Shown: positions 32,398 through 40,591 of the stretch, piece after piece
Position numbering within the stretch: the stretch's first letter is position 1
Layout: each line of letters opens with the position of its first letter
Assembly (NCBI RefSeq): GCF_040717455.1
Contig: NZ_JBFEFH010000013.1
Span: 62,001-126,000 of the forward strand
DNA length: 64,000 bases
Direction: 5' to 3'
From: Tautonia sp040717455
GTDB lineage: Bacteria; Planctomycetota; Planctomycetia; Isosphaerales; Isosphaeraceae
Notes under the pieces: generated by a model
What the model saw: only the letters and a program-made list of their open reading frames with translations
Database searches by the model: none
What the model was told of the DNA's origin: nothing
Program-made: the position numbers and the translations under genes

Positions 32398-33621
32398 ATG
32401 GCCACGACGTCAAACGCCGCCGACCCGAAGACCCTCCCCGACGCCCTCGGACGCTTCGGCCCCTTCGGCGGCCGGTTCGTGCCCGAGACCCTCATGGACG
32501 CCCTGAACCAACTGTCCGAGGCGTATGAGACAATCAAAGCCGACCCGGACTTCTGGCAGGAGATGGACGACCTGCTGACGAACTACGTCGGCCGCCCGTC
32601 GCCGCTCTACTTCGCCAAGCGGCTGTCCGCGATGATCGGCGGGGCGGATATCTACCTGAAGCGCGAGGACCTGAACCACACCGGCGCGCACAAGATCAAC
32701 AACGGGATCGGCCAGGTCTTGCTCGCGCAGCGGATGGGCAAGAAGCGGGTGATCGCCGAGACCGGGGCCGGCCAGCACGGCGTGGCCACGGCCACCGCCT
32801 GCGCCCTGACGGGCCTCGAATGCACGGTCTACATGGGCGAGGAAGACATCCGCCGCCAGAAGCTCAACGTCTTCAACATGAGGACGATGGGGGCAACGGT
32901 CGTCCCCGTGACGACCGGATCGAGGACCCTCCGCGACGCCACGAACGAGGCGATGCGCGACTGGATGGGGTCGTCGGCCGAGACGCACTACACGATCGGG
33001 TCGGTGGTCGGCCCGCACCCATTCCCGATGATCGTCCGGGACTTCCAGTCGGTCATCGGCAAGGAGGCAAGGCAGCAGTGCCTCGACCGGGTCGGCCGGT
33101 TGCCCGATGCGGTGGTCGCCTGCGTCGGCGGCGGGTCGAACGCCGCGGGGATGTTCTTCCCGTTCATCGGCGATGAGGGGGTCGAGCTGGTCGGCGCCGA
33201 GGCCGGCGGGCACAACTCGAACCTCGGCCAGCACGCCTCCAGCCTCACCCAGGGTCAACCCGGCGTCTTGCACGGCAGCTTCAGCTACGTCTTGCAGGAC
33301 GACGAGGGTCAGACGAGCGACGTGCACTCGATCTCCGCCGGGCTCGATTACCCGGGGGTCGGCCCCGAGCACAGCTACTGGAAGGACATCGGCCGCGTCC
33401 GGTACGAGGCGATCACCGACGCCGAGGCCCTCGAAGCCTACGGCACCCTGGCCCGCCGCGAGGGGATCCTGCCGGCGCTGGAGTCGAGCCACGCCGTCTC
33501 CCAGGCGATGAAGGAAGCCGCCCGGCTCGGGCCCGGCAAGGTGGTGGTGATCTGCCTCTCGGGCCGAGGGGACAAGGACGCCTACGAAATCGCCCGCATT
33601 CGCGGGGAACCGATGGATTGA
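32398..33621 (+). CDS. trpB: Tryptophan synthase beta chain
   Basis: PLP enzyme that condenses indole and serine. 407 residues from ATG 32398. Motifs: GGRFVPETLMDALNQL (family N-terminus), YLKREDLNHTGAHKINN (PLP Lys in HKINN), ETGAGQHGVATATA, GGGSNAAGMFFPF (phosphate-binding GGGSNA), HSISAGLDYPGVGPEHS, and CLSGRGDKD. Alternative start upstream at 32356 would overlap unlike sequence. trpA and trpC are not adjacent. Directly followed after 7 bp by the FG-GAP protein gene, with which it has no clear functional tie. Confidence 0.95.
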   Translation: MATTSNAADPKTLPDALGRFGPFGGRFVPETLMDALNQLSEAYETIKADPDFWQEMDDLLTNYVGRPSPLYFAKRLSAMIGGADIYLKREDLNHTGAHKINNGIGQVLLAQRMGKKRVIAETGAGQHGVATATACALTGLECTVYMGEEDIRRQKLNVFNMRTMGATVVPVTTGSRTLRDATNEAMRDWMGSSAETHYTIGSVVGPHPFPMIVRDFQSVIGKEARQQCLDRVGRLPDAVVACVGGGSNAAGMFFPFIGDEGVELVGAEAGGHNSNLGQHASSLTQGQPGVLHGSFSYVLQDDEGQTSDVHSISAGLDYPGVGPEHSYWKDIGRVRYEAITDAEALEAYGTLARREGILPALESSHAVSQAMKEAARLGPGKVVVICLSGRGDKDAYEIARIRGEPMD

Positions 33622-33628
33622 CCACCTC

Positions 33629-36607
33629 GTGAGTGAGAGTCGCCGTTCTGCCCTCATCGTCCGCGGGTCATTGCTCGGGGTCGCCCTGGCGATCGTCGGC
33701 CTCTGGCTCGCGTATGGTGCCGTGCGACGCGGGCAGGACCGGCAGTTCGAGGCCCGGGTCGATCGGGCCGGGGCCGACCTGGAGGCGGGGCGATTCGAGT
33801 CGGCCCGCGCCGCGCTTCGCCGCCTGGTCGAGGAGCAGCCCGAGCATCCTCGGGCCGCGTATTACCTCGGGATCGCCGAGCGGGATCTCGGCAATCACGA
33901 GGCGGCGATCGTGGCCTGGGATCACCTTCTCAACCTCAAGACGGGCGAATTCGGGCCCCGGGCGGCCCTGACCTCGGCCCGGCTCCTGATCGATCGGGGG
34001 CAGCTTGCCCGGGCGGAATTGATCCTCCGCCGCGCGATCGACGACCCCGCCGAGGGGATCTTGCCCGAGACGCTCGCCATGCTCCGCGAGCAGCTGGTGC
34101 GGCTCCTGTTCCTGACCGGGAGGCGCGACGAGACGAGGCCCGTGCTGGAGGCGGTCTGGGCCGAGGCCCTCAAGCAGCCTCCCGGCCGGGAATGGCCGGG
34201 GGTGTCGTCGCCGCGCAACCTGCTGAGGCAGTACTCCTCGGTCGATCTCGAGCCCCCCGCGATCGAGGAGCAGCGGGCGCAATTGGACGCGGCCCTGGCT
34301 CGGATTCCGACGGACGATCGGGTCTGGCTCGGCCTGCTCCACCTGGCGATCGAGGAGGGTCGGCTCGACGACGCCCAGAGGTGGCTTGAGCAATGCCTCG
34401 ACCGCCGAGCCGACGATCCCGCCGTCCGGGTCGCTCAGCTTCGGCTGGCAATGGCCCGGGGCGATGAGGACGAGGCGAGCGAGGCCCTGGGGCATGTGCC
34501 CGAGGATCGGCTGCCACCGGCTCGACTGCTGGCCATCGAGGCCTGGTTCGCGGATCGTCGCGGCGACCTGGGCGCGTTGCGGTCGGCCCTCGATCGGCTC
34601 CTGGAGTACGACCCGGAACACCCCGAGGCGCTCGAACGCCTGGCGGAATGCCTCGTCCGGTCGGGCGAGCTGGAGGGAGCAGCGGAGATCCGGGCTCGAA
34701 AGGGGGCCGTTGATGACGTGCTCAACCGTTATCGAGATCGCCACTTCAAGGCCGATCTGATCGAGGAAGGCCCGCAGCTCGCCCGATGGGCCGAAGCGTT
34801 GGGCCGGCGGTTCGAGGCCGAGGCGTGGTGGACCCTCATCGCCCGCACCCGAGGGCATGACGACGAGTCGCGAGCGGCCCTGGTCCGACTCCGAGACATT
34901 CCGCCCGCGCCCCCATCCGGCGCCGAGCCGACCCTGGCGCGGTTGCTGGAATCGATCCGCGCGGGCGATCGCGGCGAAGACGGGCCGCACGAAGGTTCCA
35001 GCATCTCGCGATCCATCCACTTCGTCGATGCGGCGCGGGAGGCGGGGCTCGACTTCGTGCACGACCCCGGCCGGACGGCCGACCGACAGCTCCCCGAGAC
35101 GATGAGCGGCGGGGTCGCGTTGCTCGACGCGGATGGAGACGGTTGGCTCGACGTCTTCGCCGTGCAAGGGGGGCCGCTGAGGGCTCGGGGAGGGAGGCCG
35201 CCGGGGTCGGGCGACCGCCTGTACCGCAACCGCGGGGACGGGACGTTCGAGGACGTCACCCTCGCCAGCGGGCTGGGGCGGGAGGCCGGATACGGGATCG
35301 GCGCGGCCGTCGGAGATCTGGACAACGACGGGGATCCCGACCTGTTCGTGACCCGGCTCGGGGGCGGTTCGCTCTACCGCAACCGCGGGGACGGGACGTT
35401 CGAGGACGTCACCCTCGCCAGCGGGCTGGGGGCGCTCGACGGTTGGCCGACCTCGGCGGCATTCGCGGACATCGACCTCGATGGGGATCTCGATCTCTAC
35501 ATCACGCGCTACGTGGTCTGGGATGTCGAGCACCCGATTCGGTGCCAGCGTGAGGATGGATCGTTCTCCTATTGCCATCCCCTGGCCCTGACGGCGCAGC
35601 AGGACCGGCTGTACCGCAACGACAACGGTCACTTCGTAGACATCTCGGAGGAGGCGGGGATCCGGGTGCCCCGGCCGGGCCGGGGGCTGGGCGTGCTGGC
35701 GGCCGACCTCGATGGCGACCGTCGGATCGACTTCTCCGTCGCCAACGACGCGACCGCGAATTTCTTCTTCCGGAATCGGGGCGACGGCACCTTCGAGGAA
35801 CTGGGAGAGGCGGCCGGCCTGGCGGCGAATGCCCAGGGGGGCTATCAGGCGGGCATGGGGATCGCCTGCGGCGACCTGAACGGCGACGGGCGGATCGACC
35901 TGCTGGTGACGAACTTCTTCGGCGAGGGGACGACCTATTACGAGAACCTCGGCGGCGGCCAGTTCTTCGACCGATCGGCCTCCGTCGGCCTCGTCTCGGC
36001 GACGCGGTCGCTGCTCGGATTCGGCACGGCCCTGATCGACGCGAACAACGACGGACATCTCGATCTGTTCACCGTCAATGGTCATGTCGATGACTTCCGC
36101 CCGCAGTATCCGTACGCGATGCCGACGCAACTCCTGGTGAACGACGGCCAGGGTCGGCTCGTACCGCCGGAGGGTGCCGACGCCCCGCCCTGGGGCGTCG
36201 CTCGGCTGGGCCGGGGATTGGCGGTCGGGGATCTCGATCGCGACGGTCGCGTCGATGCGGTCGCCCTGTTCCAGGGGGGGCCGCTGGGCCTCTTCCTGAA
36301 TCGGGGCGAGGAGCCGGGGCACTGGATCACGCTGCGGCTCGAAGGCAGACATTCGAATCGCGACGCGATCGGCGCGGTCTGTTCGGTCTGGGCAGGGGGC
36401 CGTCGGTGGGTCGTGCCCCGGGTCGGGGGCGGCAGTTATCAGTCGGCCTCAGGCCCCTGGCTGCACGTGGGGCTGGGCGATGCCGCTCGGGTCGATCGGT
36501 TGGAGGTCGACTGGCCCTCGGGGCTCCGCGAGACGATCGAGGGGCTGGAGGCCGATCATCGCTATCTGGTCCGCGAGGGGGCCGACCAGGCCGAGCGGTG
36601 TCCCTGA
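33629..36607 (+). CDS. TPR plus FG-GAP/VCBS plus ASPIC/UnbV (CRTAC1-like) surface protein
   Basis: 992 residues, GTG start 7 bp after trpB. One N-terminal hydrophobic helix (GSLLGVALAIVGLWLAYGAV, signal anchor), then TPR-like repeats (~30-340), then seven or so FG-GAP/VCBS blades with calcium-type DxDxDG loops (DADGDGWLD, DNDGDPDLFV, DLDGDLDLYI, DLNGDGRIDLLV, DANNDGHLDLF, DLDRDGRVDA) and the C-terminal ASPIC/UnbV domain (LEGRHSNRDAIGAV, RVGGGSYQSASGPWLHVGLG). Predicted exported, anchored, calcium-binding. Two blades share a 57-bp perfect repeat. Planctomycetes have many such proteins; function unknown. Confidence 0.85.
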   Translation: MSESRRSALIVRGSLLGVALAIVGLWLAYGAVRRGQDRQFEARVDRAGADLEAGRFESARAALRRLVEEQPEHPRAAYYLGIAERDLGNHEAAIVAWDHLLNLKTGEFGPRAALTSARLLIDRGQLARAELILRRAIDDPAEGILPETLAMLREQLVRLLFLTGRRDETRPVLEAVWAEALKQPPGREWPGVSSPRNLLRQYSSVDLEPPAIEEQRAQLDAALARIPTDDRVWLGLLHLAIEEGRLDDAQRWLEQCLDRRADDPAVRVAQLRLAMARGDEDEASEALGHVPEDRLPPARLLAIEAWFADRRGDLGALRSALDRLLEYDPEHPEALERLAECLVRSGELEGAAEIRARKGAVDDVLNRYRDRHFKADLIEEGPQLARWAEALGRRFEAEAWWTLIARTRGHDDESRAALVRLRDIPPAPPSGAEPTLARLLESIRAGDRGEDGPHEGSSISRSIHFVDAAREAGLDFVHDPGRTADRQLPETMSGGVALLDADGDGWLDVFAVQGGPLRARGGRPPGSGDRLYRNRGDGTFEDVTLASGLGREAGYGIGAAVGDLDNDGDPDLFVTRLGGGSLYRNRGDGTFEDVTLASGLGALDGWPTSAAFADIDLDGDLDLYITRYVVWDVEHPIRCQREDGSFSYCHPLALTAQQDRLYRNDNGHFVDISEEAGIRVPRPGRGLGVLAADLDGDRRIDFSVANDATANFFFRNRGDGTFEELGEAAGLAANAQGGYQAGMGIACGDLNGDGRIDLLVTNFFGEGTTYYENLGGGQFFDRSASVGLVSATRSLLGFGTALIDANNDGHLDLFTVNGHVDDFRPQYPYAMPTQLLVNDGQGRLVPPEGADAPPWGVARLGRGLAVGDLDRDGRVDAVALFQGGPLGLFLNRGEEPGHWITLRLEGRHSNRDAIGAVCSVWAGGRRWVVPRVGGGSYQSASGPWLHVGLGDAARVDRLEVDWPSGLRETIEGLEADHRYLVREGADQAERCP
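35222..35431 (+). repeat. 57-bp perfect direct repeat (35222-35278 and 35375-35431)
   Basis: Identical 57-bp copies, offset 153 bp (51 codons), encoding NRGDGTFEDVTLASGLG in two neighbouring FG-GAP blades. All synonymous sites match, suggesting recent blade duplication or conversion. Confidence 0.9.
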
Positions 36608-36761
36608 GTCGGGGACGAGTGCCTGCCGCGACGCCCGGATGACGGCGGCCTGACGGTCGCGTTGCGCAGGATGGAGCATTACAATCCTGGAGGGTGTTGG
36701 CCGGCGTTCGCGGGCTGGATGTCGCCCCAGACACTTCAACATCACCATCTAGGATTCATCA

Positions 36762-37703
36762 ATGCGTGTTCTCAAGGGATTCATGGCCTGTGCCCTGCTG
36801 GCGGCGGGCTGCTCGTCGCAATCGGCCGAGCGAACGGCCATCGAGAAGGCCGGGGGGACGGTCGAGCTGGCCGAGAACGGCTCGGTGTCGGTGATCAATT
36901 TCGACGGCAAGCCGATCGGCGATGAGGAGCTGGCGGAGGTCGGCACGATCACGACGGCAAGCTCCGTCTTCCTCGGGGGGACCGAGGTCACGGACGTGGG
37001 GTTGGCGAACCTGAAGGCGCTGGAGAACCTCTCGTGGCTCGACCTGAGCAACACGGCCATCACCGACGAGGGCCTGGCCGCGCTGAAGGACATGTCGCAA
37101 TTGACCGTGCTGAATCTCTCGGGGACGGGCATCAGCGACGCCGGCCTGGCGCAGATCAACGGCCTCTCGCAGTTGCGCGAACTGAATCTCACCGACACGG
37201 ACGTGACCGATGCGGGCCTCAAATCGCTCGCGCCACTGACACAATTGAGCACGCTTCATCTGACCAACACGGCGGTCTCGGGGCCGGGATTGGCCGACCT
37301 GGCGCCGATCGAAGGGCTCACGACGCTCTACCTCGTCGGCCTGCCGATCACCGATGAAGGGGTTACGTACCTGAGGGAGATCCCCCAGGTGAGCAACCTG
37401 TATCTCAGCGACACGACCATCACCGATGCCGCGGTGCCGGTGCTCTCGGAACTCGACAACCTCAGTTATCTCTACCTGGATCGGACCAACATCACCGAGA
37501 ACGGCGCCGACGACCTGACCTCGGCCCTCCCGGACACGATCATCCCGCCGCGAGAGATCCGAACCGACGGCGACGATGACCAGGCCACGGGCGGCGAGCC
37601 GACCGCGGTACCCGCCGGAACCGAGGCAGACGCAGAGGCCAGCGCAGACGCAGAGACCGACGCAGATTCCAACACCGACGCGGGAACAGATGAGCAGCCC
37701 TGA
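36762..37703 (+). CDS. Leucine-rich-repeat lipoprotein with acidic tail
   Basis: 313 residues. Lipoprotein signal with lipobox LLAAGC at residues 15-20 (acylated Cys20). Seven or so leucine-rich repeats of about 23 residues: LENLSWLDLSNTAITDEGL, LTVLNLSGTGISDAGL, LRELNLTDTDVTDAGL and so on, the cysteine-poor RI-like type common in planctomycetes. The last 60 residues are Asp/Ala/Thr/Glu-rich (EADAEASADAETDADSNT), from GACGCAGA DNA repeats, likely a flexible acidic linker or cation-binding tail. Predicted to sit in a membrane facing the periplasm. No enzyme domain seen. Confidence 0.8.
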   Translation: MRVLKGFMACALLAAGCSSQSAERTAIEKAGGTVELAENGSVSVINFDGKPIGDEELAEVGTITTASSVFLGGTEVTDVGLANLKALENLSWLDLSNTAITDEGLAALKDMSQLTVLNLSGTGISDAGLAQINGLSQLRELNLTDTDVTDAGLKSLAPLTQLSTLHLTNTAVSGPGLADLAPIEGLTTLYLVGLPITDEGVTYLREIPQVSNLYLSDTTITDAAVPVLSELDNLSYLYLDRTNITENGADDLTSALPDTIIPPREIRTDGDDDQATGGEPTAVPAGTEADAEASADAETDADSNTDAGTDEQP

Positions 37704-37758
37704 GCCCGAAGCGGACCGTCCTGCTCCTGGGCGTCGCGCCACCTGGCCGCGGAACGCA

Positions 37759-37800
37759 ACGAGCCCGCCCGGTTCAGAGGAGTGAACCGGGCGGGCTCGT
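37759..37800. terminator. 18-bp perfect hairpin between convergent genes
   Basis: ACGAGCCCGCCCGGTTCA (37759-37776) pairs exactly with TGAACCGGGCGGGCTCGT (37783-37800), six-base loop. Lies between the LRR lipoprotein stop and the DUF1559 stop. No T tract. Confidence 0.8.
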
Positions 37801-37845
37801 CGTGCGATCGCGGGCCACGTCGTCGGACGCGGATCAGGGCTCAGC

Positions 37846-38841
37846 TCAGAACTGGTCGGCGCTGATGACCTCGCCGCCGTTGGTGGTGCTCAGGCTCCGC
37901 CAGACGAAGACGTTGATGGTGTCCTTGACGAACTTGACGCTGCCGTCGGCCATGGCCGCGTTCACGCCACCCGGGTGGTAGCTGCGGGCGGCGTAGGTCT
38001 TGTCCAGCTCGCTGGTGTTCGGCGTGCAGGGGGGGTTCGGCGGCTGCCGGTTGCACCAGTAGTCGTCGATCACGTCGGGCGACTTGCTGTTGGGGGTGAG
38101 GAAGCCGCTGAACCCGACCGCATCGCCCCACTGGGTGAAGCCGCGGAGGTCGCGGCCGTTGGCGATGATGACCTCGGAGTTCATCAGGGTGTTGCTCAGG
38201 CCGTCCTTGATCGACGAGAAGCCGACGACCTTGCGGGTCGTCCGGCCGGGGTAGTACTCCGGCGCGATGTCGATGTTGGGCGAGCCCATGTCATAGAACG
38301 GGGCGCCACCGAAGTTGATGCCGAAGGCCGGCATGTTCAACTGGGTGACGGTGGTGTTGCCCATGTTGATGACGTAGTTGCGGTACTTGCACTCGTAGAT
38401 CGTGCCGTTGACGTTCGCCGTGATCGGGTTGGCCGGGTTGGACCCCGAGTCGCTCGGGCACATGTACGACGAGATCACGAGGTTCGCCGAGGTGTGGTTG
38501 ACCACGCCGAAGTAGCGGTGGGTGCCGTCCGGCCCGCCCGCGTTGTTGCCGTCGAAGTTGAAGGAGTTGTAGGCGGCAACCTGCTCGAGCTGGGGCAGGA
38601 TGAAGAGCTGCCACGTGCCCCAGCAGCATCCCTTGCGGCCGGGGGCCAGGGAGCCGAAGGTGTCGTGGTAGTTGTGCATCGCCAGGGCGACTTGCTTGAG
38701 ATTATTGGTGCACTGCGCGCGGCGGGCGGCCTCTCGGGCGCTCTGCACGGCAGGAAGCAAGAGGGCGATCAAGACGCCGATGATGGCGATCACGACGAGA
38801 AGTTCGATCAGGGTGAAACCCTTGCGGGAAGTCTTTCGCAT
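37846..38841 (-). CDS. DUF1559 prepilin-like protein
   Basis: 331 residues from ATG 38841, which has GGAGG 7 nt upstream; ATG 38859 is the alternative. Prepilin leader KGFTLIELLVVIAIIGVLIALLLPAVQSAREAARR with the G/FTLIE cleavage site, then the planctomycete DUF1559 domain: CTNNLKQVALAMHNYHDTFG, and C-terminal YHPGGVNAAMADGSVKFVKDTIN. Expected to be processed by a prepilin peptidase and exported. One of many planctomycete paralogues. It lies 80 bp behind a lipoprotein gene that is probably in the same operon. Whether it makes pili, a pore or a surface layer is unresolved. Confidence 0.92.
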   Translation of the reverse strand: MRKTSRKGFTLIELLVVIAIIGVLIALLLPAVQSAREAARRAQCTNNLKQVALAMHNYHDTFGSLAPGRKGCCWGTWQLFILPQLEQVAAYNSFNFDGNNAGGPDGTHRYFGVVNHTSANLVISSYMCPSDSGSNPANPITANVNGTIYECKYRNYVINMGNTTVTQLNMPAFGINFGGAPFYDMGSPNIDIAPEYYPGRTTRKVVGFSSIKDGLSNTLMNSEVIIANGRDLRGFTQWGDAVGFSGFLTPNSKSPDVIDDYWCNRQPPNPPCTPNTSELDKTYAARSYHPGGVNAAMADGSVKFVKDTINVFVWRSLSTTNGGEVISADQF

Positions 38842-38921
38842 CAATGACCTCCGGATCATTCAAATTCAATAGGACGAGGACGATGCTCACCGGACCGACA
38901 TGGCCCGGCGACTCCGACGAA

Positions 38922-39380
38922 TCAATCCGAGGTTAACTCGAAATTGATCGGCTCACCGGACCCCGACTCCACGGTCGCGGTCAGGGTCGTGTTCGAGTTG
39001 TATTTCGAGGGAACCTTCTCCTCGGGCGGGGGAAGATAGGTATCACCCGGCGCCTGACCGGCCGGCGGCTCGACGGCCTCACCGCCCGAGGAATTGATGA
39101 CGACGCGATACGCGCCCGGAACCGGCCCATTCTGCTCGCTAAACGTATAGGCCCCGTCGACGATCTCAGTCGCCGTCGACGTTTCCGCCGTGGCCGACGC
39201 CGGATCGAAGGTGATCAGGCCCGTGGCCAGCGGCTGCCCGTCAAGCGTCACGGTCCCCGTCACCGGCTGGCGATCGAGGCCATCGCCCCCCCCGCATCCC
39301 GCGACGGGGAACGCCACCGCCAACAGAGCCAGCATCGCGACGTGGTGACGTCGAACCATTCCGATCCCGAGTTCGGTCAT
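38922..39380 (-). CDS. Small lipoprotein with carboxypeptidase-regulatory-like (Ig-type) domain
   Basis: 152 residues with lipobox FPVAGC (Cys29 acylated), then GGGDGLDRQPVTGTVTLDGQPLATGLITF, a beta-sandwich pattern of the carboxypeptidase-regulatory/transthyretin-like family seen beside DUF1559 genes. GAYRVVINSSGG gives a second strand. Start ATG 39380 with GAAGG about 10 nt upstream; ATG 39359 is a shorter option. Functional link to the DUF1559 protein rests on this recurring arrangement. Confidence 0.75.
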   Translation of the reverse strand: MTELGIGMVRRHHVAMLALLAVAFPVAGCGGGDGLDRQPVTGTVTLDGQPLATGLITFDPASATAETSTATEIVDGAYTFSEQNGPVPGAYRVVINSSGGEAVEPPAGQAPGDTYLPPPEEKVPSKYNSNTTLTATVESGSGEPINFELTSD

Positions 39381-39729
39381 GAATTGCCGCCTTCAAGCGT
39401 CTCGAATTGCGAAATCCGGAACATCAGGGAGATCGACACCGCCGAATCCGAGAGACTATGCATGCACCTAATCTCTCTAGGATATCCCGGTATCTTTCCC
39501 ATCAAAACTGGTTTCGCGGATCGGATCCGAAAAGTCAAGGAAAAAGACACAATCCCCGAAAGGGGGGAATCCGACGGCCCGCCGAGCAATCGGGGGAGAT
39601 CGCCCCCTTCGATTGGTTTCGGCATCCTGAATTCGAAGGAATATCGAATTCGAGCACGTACGGAGGACGATCGTCGCCCTGATCGGGGAACGGGCAGCGT
39701 CGTCTTGACCGAACGAAACGCTTCGAGGG
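39381..39729. other. 349-bp A/T-richer intergenic region
   Basis: No gene supported. Composition is clearly lower in GC than neighbours (AAAGTCAAGGAAAAAGACAC). On the minus strand it should contain the lipoprotein/DUF1559 promoter and the end of the lipoate ligase-like transcript; a short CCCC-GAAA-GGGG hairpin at 39553-39566 is followed on the minus strand by a T-rich stretch, a weak terminator candidate. Confidence 0.4.
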
Positions 39730-40488
39730 CTAGAACCGTCGAATCCAGGCGAGATCGGTATATTTCGAGCCCATCAGGTCGGCGATCAGGGCGTCGGGGA
39801 CGGCGGCGGATTCGGCCTCGGGAAGCTCGCCCGGCGCGATCCAGGCGTCTCGAACCGCCCGGAGGATCGCCGGTCGCGGCAATGGTAAATTCGTGACGAA
39901 CGCGTCGTGCGACCGCCCCTCCCGATATGCGGGCTGCCGCTTCGGAGGAACCCCGAGGTATCGGGCGATCAGGCCGGCCGGCAGGTCATAGAGGATGGTG
40001 GCGTGCACCAGGAACCTCCGCTTCAAGCGGCGCTGGGCACTCCCCGAGCATTTCCGGCCTCGCAGCGCGAGGTCGCCGGAGCCGAGCACCTCGACCGGGG
40101 GCCCGAGGGCCCGCAACCGCTCGGCGACCCGGCCGAGGACCCATCGTTGCACCTCATCGACCGCGAGCCGCCCCGGAGCCGAGTCGATGGGCAGGATCAC
40201 GGTGAAGTTCAAGGCACCCGGCCCGATCAGGACCGTGCCCCCACCACTACTTCGTCGGGCGATGCCGACCCCTTCGGCGAGGCATCGGTCCACCCGGACG
40301 GCCTCGGCCGTGCGACACGAGGCCCCCATCACGACCGCCAATTCCGGCAGCTCCCAGGTCCGCAAGAGCGGAGGGGCGTCGTCCCGATCGGCCTCGATCA
40401 GGAGCGCCTCATCGAGCGCCAGATTGGCGAAGACCCCGGGGAGCGTGCAATCGAGCATCCGGAACGGGGGCAGGTCGGCATCCGTCAT
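39730..40488 (-). CDS. Lipoate-protein ligase-like protein
   Basis: 252 residues, biotin/lipoyl ligase fold (LplA family). Motifs: FANLALDEALL, GVGIARRSSGGGTVLIGPGALNFTV (RRxSGGGTV loop), GSGDLALRGRKCSGSAQRR (Lys of the acyl-AMP site in GRKxSGSAQ), FLVHATILYDLP. ATG 40488 opens a frame that matches the family; a longer open frame exists upstream. The C-terminal lipoate-ligase accessory domain is missing, as in LipM/LipL-type transferases, so it may move octanoyl or lipoyl groups instead. Cytoplasmic. It precedes, on the same strand, nothing clearly related. Confidence 0.82.
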   Translation of the reverse strand: MTDADLPPFRMLDCTLPGVFANLALDEALLIEADRDDAPPLLRTWELPELAVVMGASCRTAEAVRVDRCLAEGVGIARRSSGGGTVLIGPGALNFTVILPIDSAPGRLAVDEVQRWVLGRVAERLRALGPPVEVLGSGDLALRGRKCSGSAQRRLKRRFLVHATILYDLPAGLIARYLGVPPKRQPAYREGRSHDAFVTNLPLPRPAILRAVRDAWIAPGELPEAESAAVPDALIADLMGSKYTDLAWIRRF

Positions 40489-40548
40489 CGGGGCAAGTCT
40501 CGCTCCGCGATCGCAATGAACCCGAGCCGTCGAGGGCCGATGCGGCCG

Positions 40549-40589
40549 GCGAGGCCCGGGCAACGGCCCGGGAACCCGGCGAGCCTCGC
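40549..40589 (-). terminator. GC hairpin just past the large membrane protein gene
   Basis: Inner stem CCCGGGC (40555-40561) / GCCCGGG (40566-40572), outer arms GCGAGG (40549-40554) / CCTCGC (40584-40589) with a bulge. It begins three bases after the stop of the 768-residue membrane protein on the minus strand. No T tract. Confidence 0.45.
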
Positions 40590-40591
40590 GG

